Shown here in pieces: positions 43,327 through 52,023 of a stretch of 57,234 nt of DNA (positions within the stretch are counted from its first letter, which is position 1; each line of letters begins with the position of its first letter). The notes beneath the pieces are model-generated. The model made no database searches and had not been told where the DNA came from. It saw nothing but the letters and a program-made list of their open reading frames with translations. The stretch lies in NCBI GenBank assembly GCA_028379895.1, contig JAOEKQ010000010.1:1-57234 (forward strand). Reading direction: 5' to 3'. The DNA comes from Burkholderiales bacterium. Its GTDB lineage: Bacteria > Pseudomonadota > Gammaproteobacteria > Burkholderiales > Eutrophovitaceae. The translations under genes and the position numbers were made by a program.

Positions 43327-43869
43327 TTAATGTCGCAATGCAAATAACTCGTAGTGTACGGTGCCAGGTTCTTCTGCTGTTGGCGCAGCCAAGTTTGCAC
43401 CTTCTCCGATGAACGCTGTTTCGTTTACCCAGCTATACTTCTCGCTTGTAGTAACCATTTTCATCTCTGAAAACCAAAAATCCATATACCTTCCAGGCCC
43501 TGTTAGCTCACCAGCATGAAAGCGCTCCCAAAACCCTTCACTCGTTTTGATCAACCCTGTATAGCGAATAAGCATACCTGTTCCATCATCTAGCTTTGCA
43601 AAGCATCTGAGATCAAAATCTACGATCCCAGACGACTTGATGTAGCCGTCCTCAACGCAAGCATCGATGGTCGCACTGCCACCACTTTTAAATGTTAATG
43701 TACCTCCACCAAACCTTCCGGTTATCGCTTGGTTGTCTATCGCTACGCTATCGTATAATTTCATCTTAAACGTGCCAATAGGTTCTAATAGCGGAGCCGC
43801 TTGTAATGTTCCCATCATCATCGCAGAGATGAAAAAAACAATTGCCTTAATTGTTGATGAACTAATCAT
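43327..43869 (-). CDS. Exported DUF3237-like protein (paralogue of 16869-17405)
   Basis: From the ATG at 43869 the product has 180 residues with a signal peptide (IKAIVFFISAMMMGTLQA). Its mature part follows the product at 16869-17405: GTLTFKSGGSATIDACVEDG, YIKSSG, FAKLDDGTGMLIRYTG, SEGFWERFHAGE, and late YSWVNETAFIGEG. Two cysteines (DACVEDG, LRCFAKLD) are shared with the paralogue and could form a disulfide. The same DUF3237-like assignment and caveats apply. Unlike its paralogue it has no adjacent regulator. A longer frame begins at TTG and is unnecessary. Confidence 0.7.
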   Translation of the reverse strand: MISSSTIKAIVFFISAMMMGTLQAAPLLEPIGTFKMKLYDSVAIDNQAITGRFGGGTLTFKSGGSATIDACVEDGYIKSSGIVDFDLRCFAKLDDGTGMLIRYTGLIKTSEGFWERFHAGELTGPGRYMDFWFSEMKMVTTSEKYSWVNETAFIGEGANLAAPTAEEPGTVHYELFALRH

Positions 43870-43965
43870 ATTTTTACACCCCACAGTTGTCAAAAAAATT
43901 CGAGGATAGCATAAAAAAACAGATAGTTTTATAAAAACTATGGCCCTAATAACTTAAAAGTGTAC

Positions 43966-44631
43966 CTACGTGGTCCAACCACCGGCCAAGGGTATGATCT
44001 GACCGACCATATGATTACATTTCTCGCTTGCGAGATAGGCTGCAAGCTCTGAGGTTTCCTCAGGAGAGCCAATCTGATTAGTCGGTACATTCCTTCGTAC
44101 ATGATCTAAAAACCTCTTATCATCTAGAAGATGGTCTGGATAGTAGGTATTGTTATTAATATAGTTTTGTGCAATCGCATTCACATGCACATTAGACCGA
44201 GCCAACTCCAGACCAACTGCTTTTATAAAAGCATTTTGTGCGCCTCGAGCGGCGCAATAGGCAGCATTATTCGCTAGTCCTCTTAAGGGCGCTGCGCTGG
44301 TGACAGCAATTATCTTTCCTGCTTTTCGATCGAGCATCTGTGGCGAAACTGCCCTAACAAGAAACATTAAGGGATCAACAAGAGCAGAAAATAAAGTTCT
44401 CCAATCTTCGTTTCGAATATCCTGAACAGGACTGGATTTAGGTGGTTCCGCTAAATTCGCGACTAAAATATCTACGCTACCCACCGATCGAATTAACTCC
44501 TCACACTGACTTTCCGCTAAGAGCGGCTGCTTGTCTGTAATGACGCGGTAGTCCAATTCGGTAAATCGCTTCGCGATCGCCTCGCCCATATATCTATCAA
44601 CACACGTTACAAGGACTGTTCTCTGCCTCAC
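43966..44631 (-). CDS. Halohydrin dehalogenase candidate (SDR superfamily)
   Basis: The 221-residue product is a short-chain dehydrogenase relative, but key SDR features are replaced. The catalytic lysine of YxxxK is Arg129 (YCAAR). The cofactor loop reads VTCVDRYMG instead of TGxxxGxG. The NNAG motif is absent. These are the marks of halohydrin dehalogenases, whose known signature is T-X4-(F/Y)-X-G for the halide pocket and S-X12-Y-X3-R for catalysis. Here Thr9-X4-Tyr14-X-Gly16 and Ser112-X12-Tyr125-X3-Arg129 match exactly. These enzymes convert vicinal haloalcohols to epoxides and back. The segment after the catalytic block (AIAQNYINNN) also resembles the HheC NYL loop. There are no dehalogenation partners nearby. 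A degenerate non-enzymatic SDR is the alternative. Confidence 0.75.
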   Translation of the reverse strand: MRQRTVLVTCVDRYMGEAIAKRFTELDYRVITDKQPLLAESQCEELIRSVGSVDILVANLAEPPKSSPVQDIRNEDWRTLFSALVDPLMFLVRAVSPQMLDRKAGKIIAVTSAAPLRGLANNAAYCAARGAQNAFIKAVGLELARSNVHVNAIAQNYINNNTYYPDHLLDDKRFLDHVRRNVPTNQIGSPEETSELAAYLASEKCNHMVGQIIPLAGGWTT

Positions 44632-44776
44632 CTCAATCTCCCACTTTTATTTATCTAATGAATACGCACCATTACTGCACCCTCAATAAGAATAACCGCT
44701 TAAAAACTCAGCCTTTAAGGGAATTTATCAGTTTAAGCGTGTCTGACTATTGTCATTCTTATTTAACAATATTTGT

Positions 44777-46285
44777 ATGAATGTAGTTTGGTTTAAACGA
44801 GATCTTAGAGTATCAGATCATGAGCCCCTAGCTTCAGCTATAGGGAAAGGGCCAACGCTTGCGCTCTACATCGTAGAACCATCATTTTGGCGGGAAGAGG
44901 ATGTAGACGCCCGTCACTATCAGTTTTTGCGCGAATGCGTTATGGATTTGGGCTTACATCTAAAAAAGATTAATTTAACTCTTACATTAAAATTCGGCAC
45001 TGCTGAGAATGTATTTAAGCAGCTGCACCAAGACTTTGGCATAGAGAGCATATATTCGCACCAAGAGACTTGGAACGACTGGACTTACCAGAGAGATAAG
45101 CGCGTAGAAAAACTGCTTAACGAGCTTTCAATCCCGTGGTATCAATCTCAACAAAACGGCGTAATAAGAAAGTTGAAGTCTCGTAATGGTTGGGCAAAGC
45201 AATGGCATCAATATATGTCAAATACTCCGGTAGATGCACCGATCTGCCCATACGGTTTAACAGTCCCCTCGGATGAGTTTCCATCTTTGAAAAAATTAGG
45301 ATTAGTTGAAAATAATTATAGTGATGAACGACAAACCGGTGGAAGACCCATCGCTCTTCAGTTATTGAAAAGCTTTTTTGCGACGCGTGGAGAGCGATAC
45401 TCGAAAGAGATGTCCTCGCCCGTCACCGCATATAAAAGCTGCTCTCGAATATCAACTCACGTCGCCTTTGGTTCAATCTCCATCAGGGAAATATACCAGT
45501 CAGCACTGATGAAAAAAAACGAAATTTATGCAACTACTAATCCTGGTTCTCCATGGCGCTCCTCCATCAGAGCGTTCATGTCTCGTCTCAGATGGCACTG
45601 CCATTTTATTCAAAAATTAGAAGATGAGCCGACTCTCGAATTTAAGAATCTACACGCCTCAACTGAGGGATTAAGAGATACCGATGTTCACATTGAACGG
45701 CTTCATGCTTGGAAAAATGGTCTTACTGGTTATCCATTCATCGATGCTTGTATGAGAGCACTGCGCGCTACCGGCTGGATTAACTTTCGAATGCGAGCCA
45801 TGCTTGTAAGCTTTTCGTCCTATCATTTATGGCTGCATTGGCGCGAACCATCCTTACACCTGGCCAGAATGTTTCTGGACTATGAGCCTGGTATTCATTA
45901 TTCTCAGATCCAGATGCAATCAGGGACAACCGGCATCAATGCCATAAGAATATACAACCCGATTAAACAAGGGATAGATCAAGACCCAGATGGTATCTTC
46001 ATAAAAAAATGGGTGCCAGAACTCTCATCACTATCTAAAAATGAAGTTCATACACCCTGGCTTACCAATATCTCACCTGATGTTTATCCAAGACCAATTG
46101 TCGACGAAAAAATAGCACGCCGCGACGCCAGCAGCAGGATCTACGCGGGTCGACGGTCTCCGGAATTCAAAAAAATCTCCGCAAACATCGTGGAAAAACA
46201 TGCGAGCCGTAAACAATCACATAAAAGTAAGACAAAGAAAAATATAGAATCAAGAAAATCATGGAAACAAGAAGAATTATTCTGA
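44777..46285 (+). CDS. Cryptochrome/DNA photolyase family protein
   Basis: From the ATG at 44777 the product has 502 residues. An N-terminal photolyase alpha/beta domain (NVVWFKRDLRVSDHEPLASA) is followed by the helical FAD domain with SRISTHVAFGSISIREIYQS, SRLRWHCHFIQKLEDEP and YPFIDACMRALRATGWINFR, RMRAMLVSFSSYHLWLHWRE. These are photolyase/cryptochrome FAD- and DNA-contact motifs. The end is a basic tail of about 45 residues (KHASRKQSHKSKTKKNIESR). Such proteins repair UV dimers with light or act as light sensors. I lean to photolyase, because a renalase-like flavoprotein gene follows 15 bp later in a pair that recurs in proteobacteria. Confidence 0.9.
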   Translation: MNVVWFKRDLRVSDHEPLASAIGKGPTLALYIVEPSFWREEDVDARHYQFLRECVMDLGLHLKKINLTLTLKFGTAENVFKQLHQDFGIESIYSHQETWNDWTYQRDKRVEKLLNELSIPWYQSQQNGVIRKLKSRNGWAKQWHQYMSNTPVDAPICPYGLTVPSDEFPSLKKLGLVENNYSDERQTGGRPIALQLLKSFFATRGERYSKEMSSPVTAYKSCSRISTHVAFGSISIREIYQSALMKKNEIYATTNPGSPWRSSIRAFMSRLRWHCHFIQKLEDEPTLEFKNLHASTEGLRDTDVHIERLHAWKNGLTGYPFIDACMRALRATGWINFRMRAMLVSFSSYHLWLHWREPSLHLARMFLDYEPGIHYSQIQMQSGTTGINAIRIYNPIKQGIDQDPDGIFIKKWVPELSSLSKNEVHTPWLTNISPDVYPRPIVDEKIARRDASSRIYAGRRSPEFKKISANIVEKHASRKQSHKSKTKKNIESRKSWKQEELF

Positions 46286-46300
46286 TTCAACAAAACTCAT

Positions 46301-47278
46301 ATGAAAAAATTAGCGATTATAGGCTCCGGCCTGACGGGCCTCACTTTGGCCAGCCGACTTCAGCATAAGTTTGACATTACAGTCTTCGAAAAGGCGCGAG
46401 GCGTTGGCGGTCGATTGGCAACCAGACGCGGCGAAACGTATGCATTTGACCATGGTGCTCAGTATTTCACTACGAGAACCGAATCCTTTCGTGCCTTTAT
46501 TCAACCACTCATTGACGAAGGGTTGGTACAACAATGGACAGCTCGACACGTTGAAATTAACGGAACACGGATTGTAAAACGCTCAAACTGGAAAAGTGAA
46601 GAGCCACGTTATGTAGGCGCGCCTGGTATGAACAGCATTGCCAAACGACTAGCTCAAAAAGTAGATATCAAAAAAAACGTAAAAATTACTTCATTACTAC
46701 ACCAAGACGATTGGCAGCTAGAGGACGAACAGGGTATTTTGTATAAGAATTTCGAGTGGGTTATTTCAACTGCCCCTGCACCACAGACACTGCAACTAGT
46801 CCCCGAAAACTTTATACATTATGATGCTGTCAAAGCAATCGAGATGAGCGGTTGTTATTCTTTAATGCTCGGGTTATCAAAGGAGCTATCTCTCCCATTT
46901 GACGCGGCTCACGTAATTAATTCAGATATCAGCTGGATCGCGGTAAACAGCCACAAGCCACAGCGCGGAAATGGACAAACACTGGTCGTACACTCTTCTG
47001 CGGACTATGCTGAAAAACACATAGATTCAGAACACGACGCAGTCATTAATCACCTTTGTGAACGAACCAGTCATATCATCCAACATGATGTTTCTCAAGC
47101 ACAACACAAGGTACTTCATGGTTGGCGATATGCAAATAACGTAAAACGTGAGACGTATCAGCCGTTTATAGATCATAATTTAAAGATCGCCGCATGCGGC
47201 GATTGGTGCCTTGGAGGCCGCGTTGAAGGTGCGTTTAACTCAGCCCAAAACTTAGCTGACGCAATAGAAACCCGTTAA
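46301..47278 (+). CDS. Renalase-like FAD-dependent oxidoreductase
   Basis: The 325-residue flavoprotein begins with the dinucleotide-binding fold KKLAIIGSGLTGLTLASRLQ. Next comes the amine-oxidase-type arginine-rich loop EKARGVGGRLATRR, YAFDHGAQYFTTR, and a C-terminal FAD motif LKIAACGDWCLGGRVEGAFN. It resembles the renalase-type amine oxidase-like group that oxidises isomeric dihydronicotinamides back to NAD(P)+. It is downstream of the photolyase gene by 15 bp and probably co-transcribed. Its TAA overlaps the convergent AstE-like gene by four bases. Cytoplasmic. Confidence 0.9.
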   Translation: MKKLAIIGSGLTGLTLASRLQHKFDITVFEKARGVGGRLATRRGETYAFDHGAQYFTTRTESFRAFIQPLIDEGLVQQWTARHVEINGTRIVKRSNWKSEEPRYVGAPGMNSIAKRLAQKVDIKKNVKITSLLHQDDWQLEDEQGILYKNFEWVISTAPAPQTLQLVPENFIHYDAVKAIEMSGCYSLMLGLSKELSLPFDAAHVINSDISWIAVNSHKPQRGNGQTLVVHSSADYAEKHIDSEHDAVINHLCERTSHIIQHDVSQAQHKVLHGWRYANNVKRETYQPFIDHNLKIAACGDWCLGGRVEGAFNSAQNLADAIETR

Positions 47279-48228
47279 TCAAGACGACTTGATTCAGTGG
47301 CTAAATAAAACCACTCTTGGTTTACCTGCGCATTATTATTCGGAAACACGATCCAACCATCTCTATCTGAAATAAGCTCAGTGCCATCATGCCGATGTGC
47401 GATCAGGGTTCCCTGCTCAATTTTCTCAAAGCTTAGCCACTTCTTAATAAACGCATCATCTGGATGCAACCGATCAATAACGCGATATAGTCGAATGACT
47501 TCTGGTTGATGTGTCTGCAAAGGCTTACCCTCTGGAGTCATTTCTAGATAGGCCAACGTATTGCGAATTGCCTTGTAAGCAGTCTCTGGCGCCGTTTCAT
47601 CATCATGCTGCCCGCACTCTAAAGTCACTGCGATACCTCCTCCGCGACGCATCGTTTCCGTAGTCCCCACCCCATAATCGACACGCGCTTCTACTCCACG
47701 CGCCTTCCGATCTTGAACGCCCTGTGCATAAGTATCCAACCAGCCCTCTACGAATCGATTCACACCTAGACTCATCGCCATAGCCTCCTCTTGTTCAGCG
47801 CGAGCAATCGGTTCAAGCTCACCCGAATTATTGGACGCACCGATCAACGCAAATGGTATACCTGGTGCTTGAAACGAATGCAAATCCAGCAATACATCAT
47901 GCTGCTCCAATAAAGGGCATAACACATTACACACCCTATCCTCAAAATCTTGCGGGTCATTAGTACGACTCATGTTGCGATTTAAGTTACGATCGCCGTG
48001 TCGCCGTTGCAACTTGTGCGCGAGCGGATTGGTAATCGGCAAGATCGTTAATGTGCCTTTATTGATAATGACTTCACCAGAGTCTATTTCTCGGTTTAAC
48101 CGTTGCAACGCCTTCGTACCACATGTCTCGTTGCCATGAACAGCACCCAAAATAATTAATTTAGGACCTGGCTGTAAGCCGGCGAATTGATATACCGACA
48201 AGCCGGTCGGGGTGGAAGATTCAGTCAT
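47275..48228 (-). CDS. Succinylglutamate desuccinylase/aspartoacylase-family metallocarboxypeptidase
   Basis: The 317-residue product has the zinc-binding M14 pattern of the AstE/AspA group: ILGAVHGNETCGT (His-x-x-Glu) and LLDLHSFQ with the third ligand His. Later EARVDYGVGTTE and VTLECGQHDDE hold the catalytic Glu. These enzymes cleave N-acyl amino acids such as N-succinylglutamate or N-acetylaspartate. No other ast arginine-degradation genes are in the window, so the true substrate is uncertain. It converges on the renalase-like gene with a four-base overlap. Confidence 0.85.
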   Translation of the reverse strand: MTESSTPTGLSVYQFAGLQPGPKLIILGAVHGNETCGTKALQRLNREIDSGEVIINKGTLTILPITNPLAHKLQRRHGDRNLNRNMSRTNDPQDFEDRVCNVLCPLLEQHDVLLDLHSFQAPGIPFALIGASNNSGELEPIARAEQEEAMAMSLGVNRFVEGWLDTYAQGVQDRKARGVEARVDYGVGTTETMRRGGGIAVTLECGQHDDETAPETAYKAIRNTLAYLEMTPEGKPLQTHQPEVIRLYRVIDRLHPDDAFIKKWLSFEKIEQGTLIAHRHDGTELISDRDGWIVFPNNNAQVNQEWFYLATESSRLD

Positions 48229-48325
48229 GATTTTTTCGGCATCATTTAGTCTGGTTTCAGTTGGCGATCAAACGGTATGTAATCCGCCGCGTGCATTACG
48301 TACGCTGGACTACATTAGTTTTCGA

Positions 48326-48979
48326 TCAATTAGGCAGTTTAGCTTTCCTAAGATAAGGAGTTAATGCCTCGAAACTACCAAACTTTGCGTTTGCATCATC
48401 ATCACTAATAGCCGCGGGTATCACAATGTCATCACCAACTTGCCAATTCGCTGGTGTCGCTACACCATTGGCCGAAGAGGTCTGGAGTGCATCGAGCGCT
48501 CGCAGAACCTCAGCAAAGTTTCTACCGACGGTCATCGGGTAAGTCATTGTGAGCTTTAGTTTTTTATCAGGTCCTATGATGAATACTGAACGCACCGTTG
48601 CGCTATGGTTCGGCGTTCGGCCATCCGGCAAGTAAGCCTCAGTAGGCAACATGTCGAACGCCTTAGAAACAGCAAGATCGTCGTCGGCGATTATCGGGAA
48701 CTCAGCTTTCGCACCACTCACCTTCTCAATATCCTTTTTCCAATTACGATGCTCCTCCACGCTGTCTACCGAAATCCCAATGACTTTCGTGCCACGCTTC
48801 TCCCACTCACTCTTAAGCTGGGCGACTGCACCAAATTCAGTAGTGCATACAGGCGTAAAGTCCTTTGGGTGCGAGAACAGTATTGTCCAACTATCTCCCA
48901 CGAAATCATGCAGTGATATTTTGCCCTCATCAGTCTCTACCTCAAGATTCGGAATGACGTCATTGATCCTTAAACTCAT
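48326..48979 (-). CDS. 1-Cys peroxiredoxin (Prx6 type)
   Basis: The 217-residue product has the peroxidatic cysteine in HPKDFTPVCTTEFG (Cys at about 45). It has the long Prx6 C-terminal domain (PANWQVGDDIVIPAAISDDD) and the conserved Arg in SATVRSVFIIGPD. No resolving cysteine is apparent, as usual for Prx6. It reduces hydrogen peroxide and organic hydroperoxides in the cytoplasm. The AGGAG ribosome binding site precedes the ATG. It is monocistronic and divergent from a secreted hypothetical protein. Confidence 0.95.
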   Translation of the reverse strand: MSLRINDVIPNLEVETDEGKISLHDFVGDSWTILFSHPKDFTPVCTTEFGAVAQLKSEWEKRGTKVIGISVDSVEEHRNWKKDIEKVSGAKAEFPIIADDDLAVSKAFDMLPTEAYLPDGRTPNHSATVRSVFIIGPDKKLKLTMTYPMTVGRNFAEVLRALDALQTSSANGVATPANWQVGDDIVIPAAISDDDANAKFGSFEALTPYLRKAKLPN

Positions 48980-49213
48980 TTTTTTCTCCTGTTATGTCGC
49001 ACTAGGACTAGAAAGTTTATTCTTTTCACAATACTGCAGCTATGGTTCATTGTCCTCCATTTTCCACACAAAATCATCTATGCCTAAATCCAGCTGAAAC
49101 ATCATTTCTACGCAAGTAAACGCAATCACAACAAATCTTTATATTCTGATGGGTATATATTAAAAATGGTAATTGGAAAATATTCATCGATACTTAAACA
49201 TAGGACGAGCCTC

Positions 49214-49819
49214 ATGAGACAGTTAAATGTTCTAGCGACGTGCTTATTTATTTTCTTTTTCAGCAGTTTCTCAGTCCAAGAGGCGCATGCTCAATTTAAT
49301 ACCTCCTTGACCGATAAGGCGTATCACCAACCGTGGGTGTTACACCATAAAGTCTTTGAGGAACTATCCGAGTCTCAACTCATTATTTTGAATGAGAACT
49401 CAACACCGAGGCTCACCAGAATTTTAATTTATCTTGATACAGATGCAAAATATTATGAGAGCCAAGTTCTTGAAGCGATAAATCAGTTATTTGGTTTGCC
49501 TGGCTTTGCCGAAAACGCCAGGCAAGTTTCTTCAAACTGGGGTGAAACACTGAGGCGAGTCGATATCAACCTAAAGATCATCTATAAAGAACTAGGCATT
49601 CAAAACAAGGCTAACGTCATCGAAGCAAATAACGCAACTCAAACCCTTATAGAAACTTTAGAAAAGAAAAGTCCTTTCGAGAAAGATGTACTTAATTCGC
49701 TGGGAAGAGGAATTAAAAAACTTATGGTCAATATGGCGAATCGTTGGTGGATTGGTTCAGAGGGATTATCAAAGCTCGTGACCAAGCTTAACGAAACCTA
49801 TCCCGATTCATCGAACTAA
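49214..49819 (+). CDS. Hypothetical exported helical protein
   Basis: The ATG at 49214 (AGGA twelve bases upstream) gives 201 residues with a signal peptide (VLATCLFIFFFSSFSVQEAHA). A mostly helical, charged mature region follows without cysteines. A repeated Leu/Ile heptad-like pattern in NVIEANNATQTLIETLEKKS suggests a coiled coil. I recognise no family. A longer frame from 49166 adds 16 residues and lacks a ribosome binding site. It ends in a bidirectional terminator shared with the next convergent gene. Confidence 0.6.
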   Translation: MRQLNVLATCLFIFFFSSFSVQEAHAQFNTSLTDKAYHQPWVLHHKVFEELSESQLIILNENSTPRLTRILIYLDTDAKYYESQVLEAINQLFGLPGFAENARQVSSNWGETLRRVDINLKIIYKELGIQNKANVIEANNATQTLIETLEKKSPFEKDVLNSLGRGIKKLMVNMANRWWIGSEGLSKLVTKLNETYPDSSN

Positions 49820-49843
49820 CTTATAAAACTACTTATTTAAAAG

Positions 49844-49867
49844 AAAGAGGAGCCTTAGCTCCTCTTT
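49844..49867. terminator. Bidirectional terminator between convergent genes
   Basis: AAAGAGGAGC-CTTA-GCTCCTCTTT is a perfect 10-bp stem with a 4-base loop. It lies between the exported protein gene ending at 49819 and the minus-strand gene ending at 49897. A/T ends serve both directions. Confidence 0.85.
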
Positions 49868-49896
49868 GATCTGCACCATCCTGGCAAGACATAAAG

Positions 49897-50373
49897 TTAC
49901 TGATTCCAATTCCAATACGCTACACCAGTAGCCATCCCATCTTCCCAATTAGTAATCGTCACACCACGGAACACGCCACCGGACTGACCAACAAGATCAG
50001 CGTAGGGACCGTCGCCAGAAACCCAAGTGAAGCCACCACTCATGTCACCGATGGAGCCACTACCTGCCCACTCAATAGATGACCTGTGTCCATTGAGATC
50101 ACGAAGCATGCAGTAACCGTCTGCCTTTTGAACATTATTAGTCAAATCGAGTTCCATGGATGCTGGGCATCGCATCGATGCACTGTGAAGTGGATGACCT
50201 TCTTCGACAGAAAAAAAAGTACCACTAAATTCTCCTGTCCAGTAAATCTTTGTCTCTGAGATTTGAGTTGCGTCACCGACACCAAACCAACCAAAATTAC
50301 CAACAGGCATTTGGTTATTCGCTAAGGTAACGGTTGAGAAAAGAAAAGACACCAAAAACAATACAATTTTCAT
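49897..50373 (-). CDS. Hypothetical exported beta-rich protein
   Basis: The 158-residue product has a signal peptide (VLFLVSFLFSTVTLANNQ) and a Gly/aromatic-rich mature part with a GDGPYADLVGQSGGVFRG stretch. That resembles the GG-G-F-G-G turn seen in small beta-barrel domains such as allene-oxide-cyclase-like proteins. Two cysteines (MRCPASM, GYCMLRD) may pair. AAGGGGTG precedes the ATG. The function is unknown. It is convergent with the gene at 49214, sharing the terminator. Confidence 0.65.
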   Translation of the reverse strand: MKIVLFLVSFLFSTVTLANNQMPVGNFGWFGVGDATQISETKIYWTGEFSGTFFSVEEGHPLHSASMRCPASMELDLTNNVQKADGYCMLRDLNGHRSSIEWAGSGSIGDMSGGFTWVSGDGPYADLVGQSGGVFRGVTITNWEDGMATGVAYWNWNQ

Positions 50374-50577
50374 TATTCACCCCTTTTTAATTTTTTATTT
50401 ACCTAAAATTAAGGAGAAAATTTCGTCTGCTTTAACGAATTATTCACTCCGTAAATGACGGTAACATAAAAAAACATGGTGTTATCAAAAAATACTCTAA
50501 CTTTTACTGTCGTAAGCAGTCGTAACTTGTCTTGACCGTTTATAATCAAACCCTTAACTAAGCAATACGAAAACCAT

Positions 50578-51339
50578 TTGAAAAAGAAAAATACACAACG
50601 AAAGCTTGAACCGGTTTACACAGGGCTTGGAAACATCGCTTCAACAATAAAAGACAGTGGTTATGCTGTTGTCGCTCCTGACGACGTCCTCTCTATCCTC
50701 GATACGTCTGTAAGAGATATTTCTCAAATAGCCTCATCATGGAACGACTTATCGGTGGATCAATATCTAAAAGACGGTGGCAACTATCGTCAACGACGTC
50801 ATGCAAGCGTTAAAATCGAGAACGACCAGATGGATATAGTTCCTCACAGAGCGCATTGGCAGCCGACAACATACAACGCGTTACATGGTGGGATGCATCG
50901 TTGGTTTGATCCGATCAAGACTGAGGTAATAACGTCCAACGTTTTTCATAACCTACTCATCTGGTTTACAAATTTCGTAACGCAAATCGACGATGTCCCA
51001 ACATGGTTTTGCGAAATGCATCAATTTCGAATTGATACGTCTGACGGTATAGGTCGTCCAACCCCTGAAGGCGCTCATAGAGATGGTGTTGACTGGGTCG
51101 CGGTACTACTGATTAACAGACATGATATCAAAGGAGGCGAGACTCGAGTGTTCGAAGTGGATACTCCAAGTGGGCAGCGATTCACGTTGAATCGACCCTG
51201 GACTTTATTACTTCTCGACGACCATCGAGTTATTCATGAGACGACTCCAATTCAACCAATTGGCGAAAAAGGCTGGCGGGATACTCTCGTGGTCACACTA
51301 AAAAGTGACTCTTTCTTGGAAGAAAGTTTAAAACCTTAG
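50578..51339 (+). CDS. 2OG-Fe dioxygenase family protein (BsmA/isoleucine-hydroxylase type)
   Basis: The 253-residue product matches the PF10014-type Fe(II)/2-oxoglutarate oxygenases, which include L-isoleucine 4-hydroxylase and BsmA. The iron site is in PTPEGAHRDGVDW (His-x-Asp), with DIKGGETRVFEV in between and DDHRVIHETTPI with the distal His. The catalytic Arg is in GWRDTLVVT. It probably hydroxylates a free amino acid or small acid. The only initiator in the frame is TTG at 50578 without a strong ribosome binding site, and no ATG or GTG lies upstream before a stop. The start is therefore uncertain. Monocistronic. Confidence 0.85.
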   Translation: MKKKNTQRKLEPVYTGLGNIASTIKDSGYAVVAPDDVLSILDTSVRDISQIASSWNDLSVDQYLKDGGNYRQRRHASVKIENDQMDIVPHRAHWQPTTYNALHGGMHRWFDPIKTEVITSNVFHNLLIWFTNFVTQIDDVPTWFCEMHQFRIDTSDGIGRPTPEGAHRDGVDWVAVLLINRHDIKGGETRVFEVDTPSGQRFTLNRPWTLLLLDDHRVIHETTPIQPIGEKGWRDTLVVTLKSDSFLEESLKP

Positions 51340-51680
51340 AGGCACGCATAATAAGTTTTTAAATGGAAAATCCACTGCCGTTTCCACATGCGGCGACGAA
51401 CATAATCATGTATCAAATAGAATAAAATAATTCTAAATCTTGGGGTTTATGAGTTATTAGACGCAATATCTGGTTATTTCTTGTTGAAAGCGCACTATAT
51501 TTCGCCAATTGGTGCTTTTTTGCTTTATTTTTTCCTCAAGTTTTTCTACTATTTAGTCACTGAATTTTGCTGGGGTTGAATCTGGCACTATTCGGGTGCA
51601 CTGTTGGTTGTAACGACTGGAGTTCAAATTAAGTCGCAAGATGAAGTGTGAGTTCCAGATATTCATTTATGGGGAGATAT
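51340..51680. other. Intergenic upstream of the cytochrome c gene
   Basis: About 340 bp, no supported gene. It ends in the ribosome binding site GGGGAGATAT of the cytochrome gene. Confidence 0.5.
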
Positions 51681-52001
51681 ATGAAAAGTTTGTTTGCTGG
51701 TATTTTTACCTTGCTGTTTAGTTTCAATGCGGGCTCTGCGATTGGCGGAGACGCGGCGGCTGGAGAAGCACGCTATGGTGTTAATTGTTTTATCTGCCAT
51801 GGCCAGAAAGGTAAAGGAATGGCTAGCTATCCGAAATTGGCTGGTAAACCTGTTCCTTATATAGTGGACAAACTCGAAACCTACCGAGCCGGCACAAGGA
51901 TAGGTCCAAATTCTGATTTAATGATCATGAATGCGGAGCCTCTCACTGATGAAGAAATTGCAAATTTAGCAGCGTACTTATCAAGTGTGAAATCTAATTA
52001 G
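51681..52001 (+). CDS. Periplasmic class I cytochrome c
   Basis: The ATG at 51681 follows GGGGAG and gives 106 residues with a signal peptide (SLFAGIFTLLFSFNAGSA). One heme site lies in YGVNCFICHGQKGKG (CxxCH), with the distal Met in LMIMNAEPLTDEEIANLAAY, the typical class I c-type C-terminus. It is 22 bp upstream of a PQQ-type sugar dehydrogenase gene and is the natural electron acceptor for it. Start choice: an upstream ATG a few codons earlier is possible but unlikely. Confidence 0.92.
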   Translation: MKSLFAGIFTLLFSFNAGSAIGGDAAAGEARYGVNCFICHGQKGKGMASYPKLAGKPVPYIVDKLETYRAGTRIGPNSDLMIMNAEPLTDEEIANLAAYLSSVKSN

Positions 52002-52023
52002 AGAAAATAACTGGAGGAAACAA

